Source of the DNA: Pseudoprimorskyibacter sp.
Lineage (GTDB): Bacteria; Pseudomonadota; Alphaproteobacteria; Rhodobacterales; Rhodobacteraceae
NCBI GenBank assembly: GCA_029251265.1
Contig: JAQXDR010000091.1
Location: 1 to 41,260 of the forward strand
Reading direction: 5' to 3'
DNA: 41,260 nt
The notes beneath the pieces were generated by a model. That model did not search any database and had not been told where the DNA came from. It saw only the letters and a program-made list of their open reading frames with translations. Positions within the stretch are counted from its first letter, which is position 1. The number at the start of each line of letters is the position of its first letter. Position numbers and translations under genes: made by a program. This document shows, one piece after another, positions 26,506-36,146 of the stretch.

Positions 26506-27691
26506 GATCGCTCTGATCCTTATCTTTCCGAAATGGGCCGTAGCCTGTCAAAACCTCAATGTCTTCAGTGATGGCGCGACGTTCTTCTGTCAGGTACTGG
26601 GCAACGGCATTTGCAAAGCCGCCATCTTTAATCCAGTGCAGACTGTGGGTTTCAACAGGCATATATCCCCGCGCCAGTTTGTGGTCCCCTTGCGCCCCCG
26701 CCTCTACCCGGGATAGCCCGGACTCGATCGCAAATGCCATTGCTTGATAATAACATGCCTCAAAATGCAGGCAGGGGTGATCTTCGATACATCCCCAGTA
26801 GCGTCCAAACAACGTGTCGCGTCCAATAAAATTTAACGCACCGGCCACATACTGACCATCCCGTTCTGCGAGGACCAAAAGAACGTCATCCCGCATGGTC
26901 TGCTGGACACTGTCGAAAAACGCGCGGGTCAAATAAGGCGTGCCCCATTTGCGTGCGCCGGTATCCTGATAAAATACCCAGAACGCATCCCAATGATGTG
27001 GCTTTATATCATCGCCAGTCAACGCCAAGATCCGGCCCCCGAAATCCTGTGCACGTGCGCGTTCCTTGCGAATGGCCTTGCGTTTGCGGGAACTGAGTTC
27101 TGACAAAAACGCATCAAAGCTGTGATAGCCCGGGTTGACCCAATGGTACTGCTGAGTTGTGCGCCGCAGCAGTCCTAACGCTTCGCCTGCGATGGCCTCG
27201 GCCTCGGTACAAAAGGTGATATGCAGCGATGACAGATCATTTTCGCTGGCCAGATGCACCGCCCCCTGCAAGATCGCCGATAGACCCTGTGTGTCCCACC
27301 CGGGCGAGGTCAAAAACCGACGCCCCGTTGCCGGAGTAAAAGGGACAGCAATCTGAAGTTTGGGGTAATAACGACCGCCTGAACGTTCCCATGCGTGGCC
27401 CCAGTTGTGGTCAAATATATATTCGCCTTGACTGTGCCCTTTTGCAAAAAGAGGCGCGGTCGCAACAACCTTGTCACCTGTTTCAACACTTAAGTAACGG
27501 GGGTCCCAGCCGGTACCAGCGCCAACAGAGCCTGATTTTTCAAGAGCCAACAAAAATCTATGCGTGGTAAATGGATCAATCGGACGACCGCCATCACTGG
27601 TTTCAGGGCAGGCACAGCCATCCCAGTCGGCCGCATCTATCTGATCCAGACTGGTTTGAACATTTACCGTCAGAGGCAATGTGTCGGTCAC
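26498..27691 (-). CDS. DUF482 / FemAB-like GNAT-fold acyltransferase
   Basis: The 397-residue protein matches the COG3146/DUF482 family, annotated as peptidoglycan-biosynthesis-like or GNAT N-acyltransferase. Recognisable parts are [54 protein letters not shown], and [13 protein letters not shown] with the C-terminal GNAT-like half ([22 protein letters not shown], in part). Donor and acceptor are unknown. GTG 27691 is used with GGAG nine bases upstream. It lies in a leftward row with RidA and GDPD; the gap to GDPD is 52 bp. Confidence 0.85.
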   Translation of the reverse strand: MTDTLPLTVNVQTSLDQIDAADWDGCACPETSDGGRPIDPFTTHRFLLALEKSGSVGAGTGWDPRYLSVETGDKVVATAPLFAKGHSQGEYIFDHNWGHAWERSGGRYYPKLQIAVPFTPATGRRFLTSPGWDTQGLSAILQGAVHLASENDLSSLHITFCTEAEAIAGEALGLLRRTTQQYHWVNPGYHSFDAFLSELSSRKRKAIRKERARAQDFGGRILALTGDDIKPHHWDAFWVFYQDTGARKWGTPYLTRAFFDSVQQTMRDDVLLVLAERDGQYVAGALNFIGRDTLFGRYWGCIEDHPCLHFEACYYQAMAFAIESGLSRVEAGAQGDHKLARGYMPVETHSLHWIKDGGFANAVAQYLTEERRAITEDIEVLTGYGPFRKDKDQSDHD

Positions 27692-27743
27692 TGTGGAGTG
27701 CTCCTGTTTTCCACAAAAAAAGATGCGTCACGAACTCCGAAGA

Positions 27744-28496
27744 TCAAGGCAAGAAACCTTCAAACGTGATGACATCTGCAATTTTCAGAGCTTCTTGCGC
27801 TTGCTCGGACGAACGCACAGTCCAGCATATAACCGGTTTATCATTGTCTTTTGCACAAACCACACGGGGATCGTCTAAGGCCTCGACCCGATGACTAATA
27901 AAATCGACAATCGGGTTCGATACATGATCGCAACGGTCAAGGCAGAATCTTCGATTTTCAGGAACCATGGGCCAGCGGCTTGTTGTAAATGTATCGGTCA
28001 GAAAACCGCGCGGGATAAAGGGCGCCCATTCCGCGAGGACGCGCAACGTATGCAGGTTAAACGACATCAATGCGACCGGTCCCGAGTATTCCTCAAGGGC
28101 TTGCACACAGGCTTTTTCAAGAACTCCGACATTCGGCCCGAGCGCACCGTCCTGATCCTTTATCTCAATCAGCAACGGAACACGCCCCCGGACCTGATTG
28201 AGGACCTGCCGCAGGGTTGGGATGCCCTCGTCCCCGTTGTTCAGTTTTATCTCACCAAGTTCACTTGCCAAGTATTCAGCCAGATACCCCTTGGACGCCG
28301 TCAGACGGACCAAGTCGTAGTCATGAAAAACCATGACCTGGCCATCGCGCGATAGCTGCACGTCAATTTCAATGCCATATCCCCTGTCAGCGGCAGCCTT
28401 TACGGCTGCCAGACTGTTTTCAGGTCGCCTGTCCAACGCATCATGCAATGCGCGATGGGCCAATGGCCGATCCAGAAAACCTGTTGGCAGGGTCAT
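27744..28496 (-). CDS. Glycerophosphodiester phosphodiesterase
   Basis: The enzyme hydrolyses glycerophosphodiesters to glycerol-3-phosphate and an alcohol. The 250-residue protein has the GDPD TIM-barrel signature: LAHRALHDALDRRPENSLAA (in part) with the catalytic His and the ENS triplet, GIEIDVQLSRDGQVMVFHD with metal-binding Glu and Asp and the second His, and LIEIKDQ. No signal peptide, so cytoplasmic, of the UgpQ type. It overlaps RidA by four bases (ATGA at 28493-28496), so the two are translated in coupling. Confidence 0.92.
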   Translation of the reverse strand: MTLPTGFLDRPLAHRALHDALDRRPENSLAAVKAAADRGYGIEIDVQLSRDGQVMVFHDYDLVRLTASKGYLAEYLASELGEIKLNNGDEGIPTLRQVLNQVRGRVPLLIEIKDQDGALGPNVGVLEKACVQALEEYSGPVALMSFNLHTLRVLAEWAPFIPRGFLTDTFTTSRWPMVPENRRFCLDRCDHVSNPIVDFISHRVEALDDPRVVCAKDNDKPVICWTVRSSEQAQEALKIADVITFEGFLP

Positions 28497-28957
28497 ACCA
28501 GTTCGAAAATGCCTTCGACTTCTACAGCAACCCCAAATGGCAAAGATGCGGCTGACACCGCAGAACGTGCATGCCGTCCAGCGTCGCCCAGAACCTCGAC
28601 CATAACATCAGAGGCGCCATTTATCACCTTGGGCTGATCCGTGAAATCTGACGTCGAATTTACAAACCCAACGAGTTTCACCACTCTTTTCAACTGTGAC
28701 AGGTCGCCTCCGCAGGCAGCGCGCACCTGCGCAAGCAAGGCCAGCGCGCAATAAGATGCCGCCGCGGCACCCGCATCCACATCCATGGTGTCACCAAGTT
28801 TACCGATAATCATGCCATCTGACCCAATTGAAATCTGACCCGATACATAGAGCATCGAACCGCTTTGCACATAAGGCACGTAGTTGGCAGCAGGTGCCGG
28901 TGCATCTGGCAAGTTAAGCCCCAGCTCGGACAAGCGTTGATCTATTGCATTGGTCAT
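28493..28957 (-). CDS. RidA/YjgF family protein
   Basis: RidA proteins speed the hydrolysis of reactive enamine/imine intermediates, or act as related deaminases. The 154-residue chain is longer than classic RidA (about 128) and belongs to the YjgF subgroup with an N-terminal extension (MTNAIDQRLSELGLNLPDAP). The core shows LYVSGQIS and the conserved Arg of ARSAVSAASLPFGVAVEVEG (in part), so the imine-hydrolysis Arg is retained. GGAGA lies before ATG 28957. It is the first gene of the leftward row RidA, GDPD, DUF482, PCD, dehydrogenase. Confidence 0.88.
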   Translation of the reverse strand: MTNAIDQRLSELGLNLPDAPAPAANYVPYVQSGSMLYVSGQISIGSDGMIIGKLGDTMDVDAGAAAASYCALALLAQVRAACGGDLSQLKRVVKLVGFVNSTSDFTDQPKVINGASDVMVEVLGDAGRHARSAVSAASLPFGVAVEVEGIFELV

Positions 28958-29069
28958 AAGACATCTCCGGATTTTTCATGATTTGACGCAGGTTATGCGT
29001 TGTTCCTGACGCAGAAAACCCCTCATGGCAACAAAGGGTGTTAAGACATTTGGCCACACATCGATGCCA

Positions 29070-29103
29070 AAACACACACGGCCTGCCGAGGCCGTGTGTG
29101 TTT
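29070..29103 (-). terminator. Rho-independent terminator after the type I secretion pair
   Basis: AAACACACACGGCCT (29070-29084) and AGGCCGTGTGTGTTT (29089-29103) form a perfect 15 bp stem with the four-base loop GCCG. Read leftward it ends in TTTT and closes the HlyD/PrsD unit; the symmetry allows function in both directions. Confidence 0.88.
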
Positions 29104-29171
29104 CATTTTCGCGTCTATACCCAAAACAAGGGCGCACAGGAGGCCTGCGCTTGACCAAATCACCTATGATA

Positions 29172-30701
29172 TCAGCTTTCTGTAAAGGCCCGCCGGAAAT
29201 AGTCGGTGAAAGGTTTGACAAGATACGCCATAGGGGTTCGTGCGTCAGTTTGAATATAGGCTTCAACGGGCATGCCAGGAATCAAAATCGTACCCGCGGG
29301 CAGACGTGCAAACTCCCCTTCGTTTAGCGCAATCTCTGCTCTGTAATAGCTTACGCCCGAACCATCATCGCGAAACGCATCCGCTGAGACAAGCATTACG
29401 GTTCCATTCACCTCGGGCGTTTTGCGACTGTCCAAGGCTGAAAACCGCAAGACCACCTCTTGGTCCACAAAAACCTGATCGATATGAATTGGTTCGACTT
29501 GTGCTGCAATCACCAGTGGCCTGTCTTGCGGTACAATAAACAGCACTGGATCGGCCGGTCTGATCACCGAGCGTTCCGCAAAAACCGCCATGCCATAGAT
29601 GATACCCGACACCGGAGCTTTAATTTCCATGCGGTTCACGCGTTCATATAAGGCGCGGCGTTGCTCGGCCAGCTCACGTTCGCGGTATTGTAAATCGCGC
29701 AGGGTGGTAATGGCTTCTTCGCGGCGGCGCGTTTCCAGCTTGAGGATTTCGATATCAAGTTCGGTTATGCGGCCCTCGGCCTGAGCCCGCTGCGCCAAAA
29801 GTTCCCCCATGGTGCCTGAAAGGCGCGCCTCTTCGCGTTGTAGCGAAAGAACACGGCTGGCTTGGGCAAGCCCCCGATTCAGAAGTGTTTGCTGATCCGC
29901 CAATTCCGTCGCAATCAAATCCAACTGCCTTGCCAAAGCAACGCGTTGCGCATCTATACCGACGATCTGATCTAGAATTTGATCGCTGCGCTTGGACAAA
30001 CCGTCAATTTCCCGGCGAACAGATTCCCGGCGAGCATCGAACAACTTAACCTGACCATCGACCAGTTCCGCGACTTCTTTATCGACACGGGCAAGCTCCA
30101 AAAGCTCTTGGTCAAAGGTAAGGGTATCGCTTTGTAGGCGTTCGGCATTCAGGCGTGCGCGACGTGCAACCAATTCAAAATACTGTCCTTCAACAATGGT
30201 CAGCTCTGACATGACAAGATTAGAATCCAACCGCACCAATGGGTCGCCCACACGAACGAGATCCCCTTCATCAACCAAAATTTCCGAAACAACCCCGCCA
30301 TCGGGGTGCTGGACAATCTGTCGGTTGCGATCAACCTCTATCTGGCCACCGGCAATAATAGCACCGGCGATATCCGTGGTCGCGCTCCAATAGCCGAACC
30401 CACCCAACAGCAAGACCAAAACAACGAGACCAAGAGACATCTGCCCGCGAACAGGAAAGCTGCGCAGCGCCTCAGTCATGTTTTCATCATCGCCACCGCC
30501 TCCAAACAGGCCCAAGCCACCGGATTTGGGCGCATTTTGTTGCGGTGGAGTCCCAGGTATCGCCTGATCGGCGGGAACTTTTTTAGGGGTAATTTTGCCC
30601 AAGACACCTGCACCAGCCTTACCCTGTTGCACCTGTTGGCCTTGATTAGGCGGCAGGATTTCTGCTTCGATTGGCTGCGCGGGTTTGGTCGGATCGCTCA
30701 T
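29172..30701 (-). CDS. Type I secretion membrane fusion protein, HlyD family, with long low-complexity N-terminus
   Basis: This adaptor links the inner-membrane ABC exporter to an outer-membrane TolC-like channel. The 509-residue protein has a TM helix at about 88-106, a lipoyl-like half (VEVDRNRQIVQHPDGG region, seen as IEVDRNRQIVQHPDGGVVSE in part), two long coiled coils (about 165-370), a second lipoyl half (IKAPVSGIIYGM), and a C-terminal beta domain (GMPVEAYIQT). Family members are usually about 430-450 residues. The extra part is residues 1-80, rich in Pro, Gln and Gly, facing the cytoplasm. Its start overlaps the stop of the ATPase gene (ATGA), so the pair is coupled. Confidence 0.9.
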   Translation of the reverse strand: MSDPTKPAQPIEAEILPPNQGQQVQQGKAGAGVLGKITPKKVPADQAIPGTPPQQNAPKSGGLGLFGGGGDDENMTEALRSFPVRGQMSLGLVVLVLLLGGFGYWSATTDIAGAIIAGGQIEVDRNRQIVQHPDGGVVSEILVDEGDLVRVGDPLVRLDSNLVMSELTIVEGQYFELVARRARLNAERLQSDTLTFDQELLELARVDKEVAELVDGQVKLFDARRESVRREIDGLSKRSDQILDQIVGIDAQRVALARQLDLIATELADQQTLLNRGLAQASRVLSLQREEARLSGTMGELLAQRAQAEGRITELDIEILKLETRRREEAITTLRDLQYRERELAEQRRALYERVNRMEIKAPVSGIIYGMAVFAERSVIRPADPVLFIVPQDRPLVIAAQVEPIHIDQVFVDQEVVLRFSALDSRKTPEVNGTVMLVSADAFRDDGSGVSYYRAEIALNEGEFARLPAGTILIPGMPVEAYIQTDARTPMAYLVKPFTDYFRRAFTES

Positions 30702-32425
30702 CTTACACCTCCGGGACCTGCATTTTGCACTTGTTGATGATTTTGCACCACGGCCTTTAAGACTTCATCCTTGGGGCCAAAGGCAACACGGCTGCCGCCC
30801 TCCAGCATCAAAAGCATATCACATTCCTTGATTGCAGCGGGGCGGTGGGCCATGATCAGGACAGTCTTGCCTTCAGCCTTCATGGCGCGCACGGCGTTGT
30901 TGACCGCTGCACTGCCTTCGTTATCGAGATTAGAATTCGGCTCGTCCAAGACAAGTAAAACAGGATCACCATACATCGCACGCGCCAAACCAACACGCTG
31001 CATCTGGCCACCAGACAATTTCCCACCAGCAGCAGTCACACGCGTGTCGTATCCGTCGGGTAGTTTTAGGATCATCTCGTGCGCATCGGCTTTTTTGGCC
31101 GCTGCAACGATCATTTCCGCATTGGGCTGATCCGAAAGGCGGGCGATGTTTTCCGCAATCGTTCCATCAAAAAGGGTCACGCGTTGTGGAAGATAGCCGA
31201 TATGATTTCCCAAATCATTACCATACTGATCTAATGCAGCGCCATCCAGCCGGACCTTTCCGCCGGCCGGCCGCCAGACGCCGGTCAGGGCTCTGGCCAG
31301 GGTCGACTTGCCTGCGCCTGATGGACCAATCACGCCAAGCGCCTGTCCAGGTTCGATGTTGAACGTGACGATGCGCAAAGCCGCTTGCTGTTCGCCGGGG
31401 GGCACAATGGTCAGCTGCTGTACGTCCAGCTTTGCACGCGGCCGAGGCAAAGGTGTTCTTTCTGGCTCTGGGGGAACCTCGCCAAGAAGCTGGCCTAAAT
31501 TGCGCCAACCACGACGTGCAGCCTGCACCAATGGCCACTGACCAATTGCCAGTTCAATCGGCGCCAACGCGCGCCCCATAAGGATAGACCCCGCAATCAT
31601 TGCACCCGGCGTCAGTTCCTGCTGTAAAACCAGATAGGCCCCAAGGCCAAGCATTGCCGATTGTAAAAACAGCCGGAATGTCTTGGTCGATGCCGTAAAG
31701 CCACCCAGCAGGTCAGCCGATCCGATATGGCTTTTCAGTGACATGGCCCGGGCTTTGTGCCAGCGGGAAAAGGCCTGCTGTCGCATGCCCATAGCCTGGA
31801 CCATTTCCGCCTCGGACCGTATCTGATCTGCAATTTGATTTGATTGCGCAGCCGTTATATTGGCGTGCATGCTTGGGCCTTTGGTAACGATTTGGTTGAA
31901 AATCGTGATGATGACCAAAACAATGCCACCAGCAATCGCCAGATAGCCAAGAAATTCGTGAAACAAGAATATGCCGAACAAGAAAAGCGGAACCGCGGGC
32001 ATATCAAAGATCGACATAAGCACTGGCGACGACATCAATCGTTGCACCGAATCCAGATCGCGAAGGCCAGACTGCGCCAATTCGTCCGGTCTGGTCGCAG
32101 ACCGCCGGACAACGGCATCAAAGACCCGAACGTCCATCGCCGATTGAAACCGCGCCGCAACGCGGCCCATCACACGTCCACGGACAAAGTCAAGAAGGCC
32201 CATCATCCCATACAAAAACGCAACAATCAGCGTTAGTGCAATCAATGTCGCCTCAGATCGTGAGCCAAGAACCCGATCATAAACCTGCAGCATATATATC
32301 GGCCCTGTGAGCATCAAAAGATTCACACATCCCGAGAAGATCGCCACAAACCAAAACAACACTCTGCTTTGACGCCGTACTTGTTTAAGCTCGGCTAAGC
32401 CGACTTGTATAGGTTCTATTGCCAT
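30698..32425 (-). CDS. Type I secretion system permease/ATPase, PrsD-like
   Basis: This ABC exporter powers one-step secretion of RTX-type or similar proteins. The 575-residue protein has an N-terminal six-helix membrane domain (about 20-300) and a C-terminal ATPase with Walker A GPSGAGKST (367-375), signature LSGGQMQR, Walker B LLVLDEPNSNLD and the switch His in MAHRPAA. It lacks an N-terminal C39 peptidase-like domain, as in the PrsD/AprD subgroup. No substrate gene with RTX repeats and no TolC gene lies in the window, so the exported protein is elsewhere. The promoter region is shared with mlaA (211 bp). Confidence 0.92.
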   Translation of the reverse strand: MAIEPIQVGLAELKQVRRQSRVLFWFVAIFSGCVNLLMLTGPIYMLQVYDRVLGSRSEATLIALTLIVAFLYGMMGLLDFVRGRVMGRVAARFQSAMDVRVFDAVVRRSATRPDELAQSGLRDLDSVQRLMSSPVLMSIFDMPAVPLFLFGIFLFHEFLGYLAIAGGIVLVIITIFNQIVTKGPSMHANITAAQSNQIADQIRSEAEMVQAMGMRQQAFSRWHKARAMSLKSHIGSADLLGGFTASTKTFRLFLQSAMLGLGAYLVLQQELTPGAMIAGSILMGRALAPIELAIGQWPLVQAARRGWRNLGQLLGEVPPEPERTPLPRPRAKLDVQQLTIVPPGEQQAALRIVTFNIEPGQALGVIGPSGAGKSTLARALTGVWRPAGGKVRLDGAALDQYGNDLGNHIGYLPQRVTLFDGTIAENIARLSDQPNAEMIVAAAKKADAHEMILKLPDGYDTRVTAAGGKLSGGQMQRVGLARAMYGDPVLLVLDEPNSNLDNEGSAAVNNAVRAMKAEGKTVLIMAHRPAAIKECDMLLMLEGGSRVAFGPKDEVLKAVVQNHQQVQNAGPGGVR

Positions 32426-32562
32426 TCACTTGCCCCGCGGCACATGCCGCTATTTTCTGCCTCAAGTTCGATTCGATGATACAAATTAACCCTGTATCGA
32501 GAAACGGCTTATTTCAATTGTCGCCATTATGCTACAGAAGGTGTTTTTGATAAGGCCACTGT

Positions 32563-32591
32563 TTGACCTTGTTTCGACCACTCTATGTTAC
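32563..32591 (+). promoter_or_regulatory. Possible promoter for mlaA
   Basis: TTGACC (32563-32568), 17 bases, then TGTTAC (32586-32591) gives a reasonable -35 box and a weak -10 box, 45 bases before ATG 32637. It lies in the 211 bp divergent spacer with the secretion ATPase gene. Only a sequence match. Confidence 0.25.
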
Positions 32592-32636
32592 GTGATTAGT
32601 GGCAACAGTGCCATAAATCTACCCGGAGTTGCAAAA

Positions 32637-33392
32637 ATGTTCACGTCACGCTTTCAAATCGTGCCACTTAGTCTGATTTTGATTAGCGGGACGCTGGGCG
32701 CCTGTTCCAATCCAGAGATTGATCAGACACGAGACGGGGTCAACGATCCGTACGAAACACTCAACCGGGCGACCTATTCGGTCAACAGGGCTATTGATAC
32801 AGTTGCACTTAGACCAGCTGCACAGCTTTTTGGAGCCATCGTTCCAAAGGATATCCAACCACTGATGCGCAATGCTGCCGACAATCTGGGGACGCCCAAG
32901 AATGCGGTGAACCATTTGCTTCAAGGTGATCCCAAGGATGCGCTTGGCAGCACCATGCGATTTGCAATAAATTCAACCCTCGGATTGGGCGGGTTGTTCG
33001 ATCCTGCCTCTGAATTCGGGTTGGCGGCAAATGAAACCGACTTTGGCGAAACGCTGAGCATCATGGGGGCGCAAGAAGGTGCGTATGTCGTTCTGCCTGT
33101 CTTTGGCCCCTCAAATGGGCGCGACGCGGCCGGCACAGTTATTGATTTTTTTCTTGATCCCATGGGCCAGCTGACCGGCAGTGATGCGCAGATCGCCCTT
33201 GGCGTGCGTGCAACAGGCATCATCGCCACACGTCATCAGTTTGGTGACACGATCGACAGTATCCTCTACGATAGCGCAGATGGATATGCCCAATCCAGAC
33301 TGCTGTTTCTGCAGAACCGGCGGTTCAGCTTGGGCATCGCAGACGATGATATGGGCGAAGACCCCTTCGGCCTGGATACTGATGGGTTCTAG
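32637..33392 (+). CDS. mlaA: MlaA (VacJ) outer-membrane lipoprotein
   Basis: MlaA removes mislocalised phospholipids from the outer leaflet of the outer membrane and passes them to MlaC. The 251-residue protein has a lipobox (LGAC) after a hydrophobic signal. The family core is present: VNDPYETLNRATYSVN, NLGTPKNAVNHLLQG, RFAINSTLGLGGLFD, TDFGETL and YVVLPVFGPSNGRD. ATG 32637 with GGAG is the start; a longer frame upstream has no family match. It is followed after one base by mlaC. The MlaFEDB ABC genes are not in this window. Confidence 0.93.
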   Translation: MFTSRFQIVPLSLILISGTLGACSNPEIDQTRDGVNDPYETLNRATYSVNRAIDTVALRPAAQLFGAIVPKDIQPLMRNAADNLGTPKNAVNHLLQGDPKDALGSTMRFAINSTLGLGGLFDPASEFGLAANETDFGETLSIMGAQEGAYVVLPVFGPSNGRDAAGTVIDFFLDPMGQLTGSDAQIALGVRATGIIATRHQFGDTIDSILYDSADGYAQSRLLFLQNRRFSLGIADDDMGEDPFGLDTDGF

Positions 33393-33393
33393 A

Positions 33394-33975
33394 ATGCTGA
33401 CAAGACGACTTTTTTTAGCAAGCACACTGGCCTTGGTTGCACGGCCATCCTTGGCGCTGGATCAGTCAAGCGCCAAGGCCTTGATCACACAGTTGGTTGG
33501 CCAAATAAATATCGTGATAGACAGCGGTCAATCCGAAACCGGAATGTATCTTGAATTCGAAAAAATATTCAAAACCTTTGCAGATACATCGTTCATAGCG
33601 GCATATGCGATGGGGGCGGACGGACGCAGAGCGTCCACGTCTCAAAAACAGTCCTTCTCAAATGCATTTACCGGATATCTCGCCCGCAGATACGGCGCAA
33701 GATTTCGGGAATTCATCGGAGGACGACTAGAGGTCAAGAACGTTACCAAACACAAACGGTTTTATGAGGTTAGCACAACAGCCTACTTACGCGGAGAGGC
33801 CCCGTTCACCGTATCGTTTCATGTCTCGGACCGCACCGGCAAAGACCTGTTTTTCAACATGTATATAGAAGGTGTGAATATGCTGTTGAGCGAACGTACC
33901 GAAATCGGGGCGATGCTGGATCGCCGCCGAGGCAATATCGACGCGATGATCGCCGATCTACAAAAAGCCGGATGA
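33394..33975 (+). CDS. mlaC: MlaC-type phospholipid-binding periplasmic protein
   Basis: MlaC shuttles phospholipids between outer and inner membranes. The 193-residue protein has a signal peptide (MLTRRLFLASTLALVARPSLA, in part) ending in Ala. The mature part has the MlaC/Ttg2D pattern: a mostly alpha-helical protein with FEKIFKTFADTSFIAAYAMG, then SFSNAFTGYLARRYG and the C-terminal beta region (YIEGVNMLLSERTEIG). ATG 33394 lies one base after the mlaA stop. Pairing with mlaA supports the assignment, because sequence conservation in this family is low. Confidence 0.85.
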   Translation: MLTRRLFLASTLALVARPSLALDQSSAKALITQLVGQINIVIDSGQSETGMYLEFEKIFKTFADTSFIAAYAMGADGRRASTSQKQSFSNAFTGYLARRYGARFREFIGGRLEVKNVTKHKRFYEVSTTAYLRGEAPFTVSFHVSDRTGKDLFFNMYIEGVNMLLSERTEIGAMLDRRRGNIDAMIADLQKAG

Positions 33976-34076
33976 TGCGGGGGAACATACCCCGTCGTTT
34001 GAAGAATGAATTTTTTAAAACCATCAATATGGCATCGCACTCTATGTAACCCCAAAGGGTAATCTGTTGTCAGCAC

Positions 34077-34253
34077 TTAGTGGTGACGATCGCGGGTCAG
34101 GCTATCTTCTGCTTCTTGCAAATCTTCAGGGTCGTTCGAAGGAATAGCATACCCCCCTGTCAACCACTTTCCCAAATCGATGTCAGCACATCGCTTTGAA
34201 CAAAATGGCCGCAGGGCCTCTTGCGCCGGTTTTTGACAAATTGGACAGGTCAT
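34077..34253 (-). CDS. yacG: DNA gyrase inhibitor YacG
   Basis: YacG is a small zinc protein that binds GyrB and blocks DNA binding by gyrase. ATG 34253 gives 58 residues: [20 protein letters not shown] holds the four zinc Cys (C-x2-C and C-x3-C), followed by [16 protein letters not shown], the family pattern, and a short acidic/basic tail. Its start overlaps the stop of the RNase gene (ATGA at 34250-34253). In this bacterial group yacG follows the RNase E/G gene. Confidence 0.92.
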   Translation of the reverse strand: MTCPICQKPAQEALRPFCSKRCADIDLGKWLTGGYAIPSNDPEDLQEAEDSLTRDRHH

Positions 34254-35269
34254 GACAGCTCTGGCAGCGGGAAACGGTCTCTTTTACGTTGTAGCTCATA
34301 ATGCCCCAACGTGGTCCATCCCACCAGAGTGGTGTCAACGGAACATGCCCGAAAGGCTGCACGTAGCGCGCCTTCGAAACCTCGACGTTCCTTTTTGGGC
34401 ATAGGGGCCAGATCGACGACTATCTGCCCTCCCAAACCACGCAGACGCAATTGTCTTGGCAAATCGCGTGCTGCCGCGATATTCGCCTTCAGGCCGGCGG
34501 CGGGTGAGGTATCGCTGCCCGTGTTCACATCTACCGCGACCAAAGCACGGGTCGGTTCCACATACATCGAGGCGCCAGCGCCCAAATCAACGCGGTCATC
34601 TTGCAGCGTTTCAATCTGATCCAACGCACCCGATCTGTCCAAACTACCAGCGTCCCTGTCTATCTGTGCGGGCAACGGCCAGTCACGCCATGCCAGTGCA
34701 TGCGGTGTATCACCTGCAACCAGCAATTCAGAGTTGCCTGCCAGATCCGACGTCACCGCCTCGGCCAATTCGCGCATGGCGGCAATATCTTCTGCCACAT
34801 CATCCAGTGACGACCCTTCACAAGCACTGCGCAGGATTAGGCCCATTGTGCTGTCGGTCATCACATCATGGGCGGTCTCTAAAATGCGCTCACGCTCGTC
34901 ATCATCCCGAATTTGCCGGCTAACGTTCACACCCGGTGATTCCGGTGTGATGATTGCATACCGGCCCTTGAACAGAACTTTGCTGGTAACCGGTATGGCT
35001 TTGCCCGGTTCGGCATGTCCCGTGACCTGAACCAAAAGAGGGGTGCCCGGCGATAGTCCTTTGACCTGCCGCAGATAGGCGCTTCCATCAGGTGTTTTCA
35101 GGAACATTCCCCCCTGCCCCTTGACCGGACGATCAGCCATCGCACGGTAGATTGCACCGGGAACCGGTCCGTCGCCAGAAATCAACAAATCCTGCAGGCG
35201 GCCATCTTGTAGCAGCGCTGCCACCTGTCGGCCTGCCATGTGGTCCAACGCGATGACACGACCCTTCAT
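34250..35269 (-). CDS. Ribonuclease E/G family protein, short form
   Basis: Family members process rRNA and decay RNA as endoribonucleases. From ATG 35269 ([11 protein letters not shown]) the protein has 339 residues, shorter than RNase G (about 490). An S1-like N-terminal part is followed by the DNase I-like subdomain with the catalytic Asp in VDVNTGSD and the second acidic site in [17 protein letters not shown] (in part). The Zn-link CPxC and the small C-terminal domain of RNase G are absent. Short forms of this kind are typical of Rhodobacterales, from memory. It overlaps maf by four bases at its start and yacG at its end. Confidence 0.85.
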   Translation of the reverse strand: MKGRVIALDHMAGRQVAALLQDGRLQDLLISGDGPVPGAIYRAMADRPVKGQGGMFLKTPDGSAYLRQVKGLSPGTPLLVQVTGHAEPGKAIPVTSKVLFKGRYAIITPESPGVNVSRQIRDDDERERILETAHDVMTDSTMGLILRSACEGSSLDDVAEDIAAMRELAEAVTSDLAGNSELLVAGDTPHALAWRDWPLPAQIDRDAGSLDRSGALDQIETLQDDRVDLGAGASMYVEPTRALVAVDVNTGSDTSPAAGLKANIAAARDLPRQLRLRGLGGQIVVDLAPMPKKERRGFEGALRAAFRACSVDTTLVGWTTLGHYELQRKRDRFPLPELS

Positions 35270-35838
35270 AGGCCTTTCCCCCAATAGCCCGCTGCTTTTA
35301 ACATGGCTGCTGTTTCGGCAAGCGGCAAGCCAACAACGCCGGTGAAGCTGCCCGAAATCCATGGGATCAAAGCCCCTGCCGGTCCCTGTATGCCATATCC
35401 ACCGGCCTTGCCGTGCCAATCATTCGTGGCGAGATAGCCCCGCACATCACGATCGTCGAGGGACTTCATTTTGACTTGTGTCACAACCTCGCGTTCCCAG
35501 ATCTGATCATTGCATCGCACAGCCATAGCGGTAATCACTTTATGACGGCGGCCAGAGAGAAGGCGCAAAAAGCCCTCTGCCTCGGCCTCGTCCACAGGCT
35601 TGCCCAAAATCCGGCGTCCCAGGGCAACCGTTGTGTCCGCGCATAATACGATGTCACCTGCATCGGCCTGCACCGCCATCGCCTTGGCTCGTGCGATGCG
35701 ACGACAGTAGATGCGCGGCGCTTCTCCGCGATGGGGTGTTTCATCTATATCCGGCGGACGGACATCATCCGGCGTAATGCCCAACTGCGCCAAAAGCTCC
35801 AGCCGCCGCGGGCTGCCCGAGCCAAGGATCAATCGCAT
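35266..35838 (-). CDS. maf: Maf nucleoside triphosphate pyrophosphatase
   Basis: Maf proteins hydrolyse non-canonical or excess nucleoside triphosphates. The 190-residue protein starts [16 protein letters not shown], the family's substrate loop, and has the catalytic [18 protein letters not shown] and [19 protein letters not shown] (in part). The DNA start is the first ATG after infA (6 bp gap). It overlaps the RNase gene at 35266-35269. Confidence 0.95.
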   Translation of the reverse strand: MRLILGSGSPRRLELLAQLGITPDDVRPPDIDETPHRGEAPRIYCRRIARAKAMAVQADAGDIVLCADTTVALGRRILGKPVDEAEAEGFLRLLSGRRHKVITAMAVRCNDQIWEREVVTQVKMKSLDDRDVRGYLATNDWHGKAGGYGIQGPAGALIPWISGSFTGVVGLPLAETAAMLKAAGYWGKGL

Positions 35839-35844
35839 ATGGTC

Positions 35845-36063
35845 TTACTTGAAACGGTAATTGATCCGACCCTTTGTCAGATCATATGGGGTCATCTCGA
35901 CCTGCACCTTGTCTCCCGCAAGAACACGAATGCGGTTTTTGCGCATCTTACCTGCCGTATGTGCGATGATCTCATGGCCGTTCTCAAGCTCGACCCGAAA
36001 TGTCGCATTTGGCAGGAGTTCCTTCACGACACCGGGGAATTCGAGCGTATCTTCCTTGGCCAT
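35845..36063 (-). CDS. infA: Translation initiation factor IF-1
   Basis: IF-1 binds the A site of the 30S subunit during initiation. The 72-residue protein ([20 protein letters not shown]) is a single OB fold with the usual [17 protein letters not shown] segment and GRINYRFK end. The start is ATG 36063 with AGGAGAGA upstream; an open frame extends 23 codons further but has no family support. It is the gateway gene of the chain infA, maf, RNase E/G, yacG, and its own usual upstream neighbour (a phosphatase gene) is now 2.4 kb away. Confidence 0.97.
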   Translation of the reverse strand: MAKEDTLEFPGVVKELLPNATFRVELENGHEIIAHTAGKMRKNRIRVLAGDKVQVEMTPYDLTKGRINYRFK

Positions 36064-36146
36064 GGTCTCTCCTGTCATGGATTTGTCCCGGAAAAAGTGG
36101 GACGCTTGCGTAACTGAGCGCATCTGCAACAATTTTCAAGAGGCAA

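Noticed and set aside
33978-33994. Terminator after mlaC
   Set aside because: A five-base GC stem without a T-run is too weak to call.
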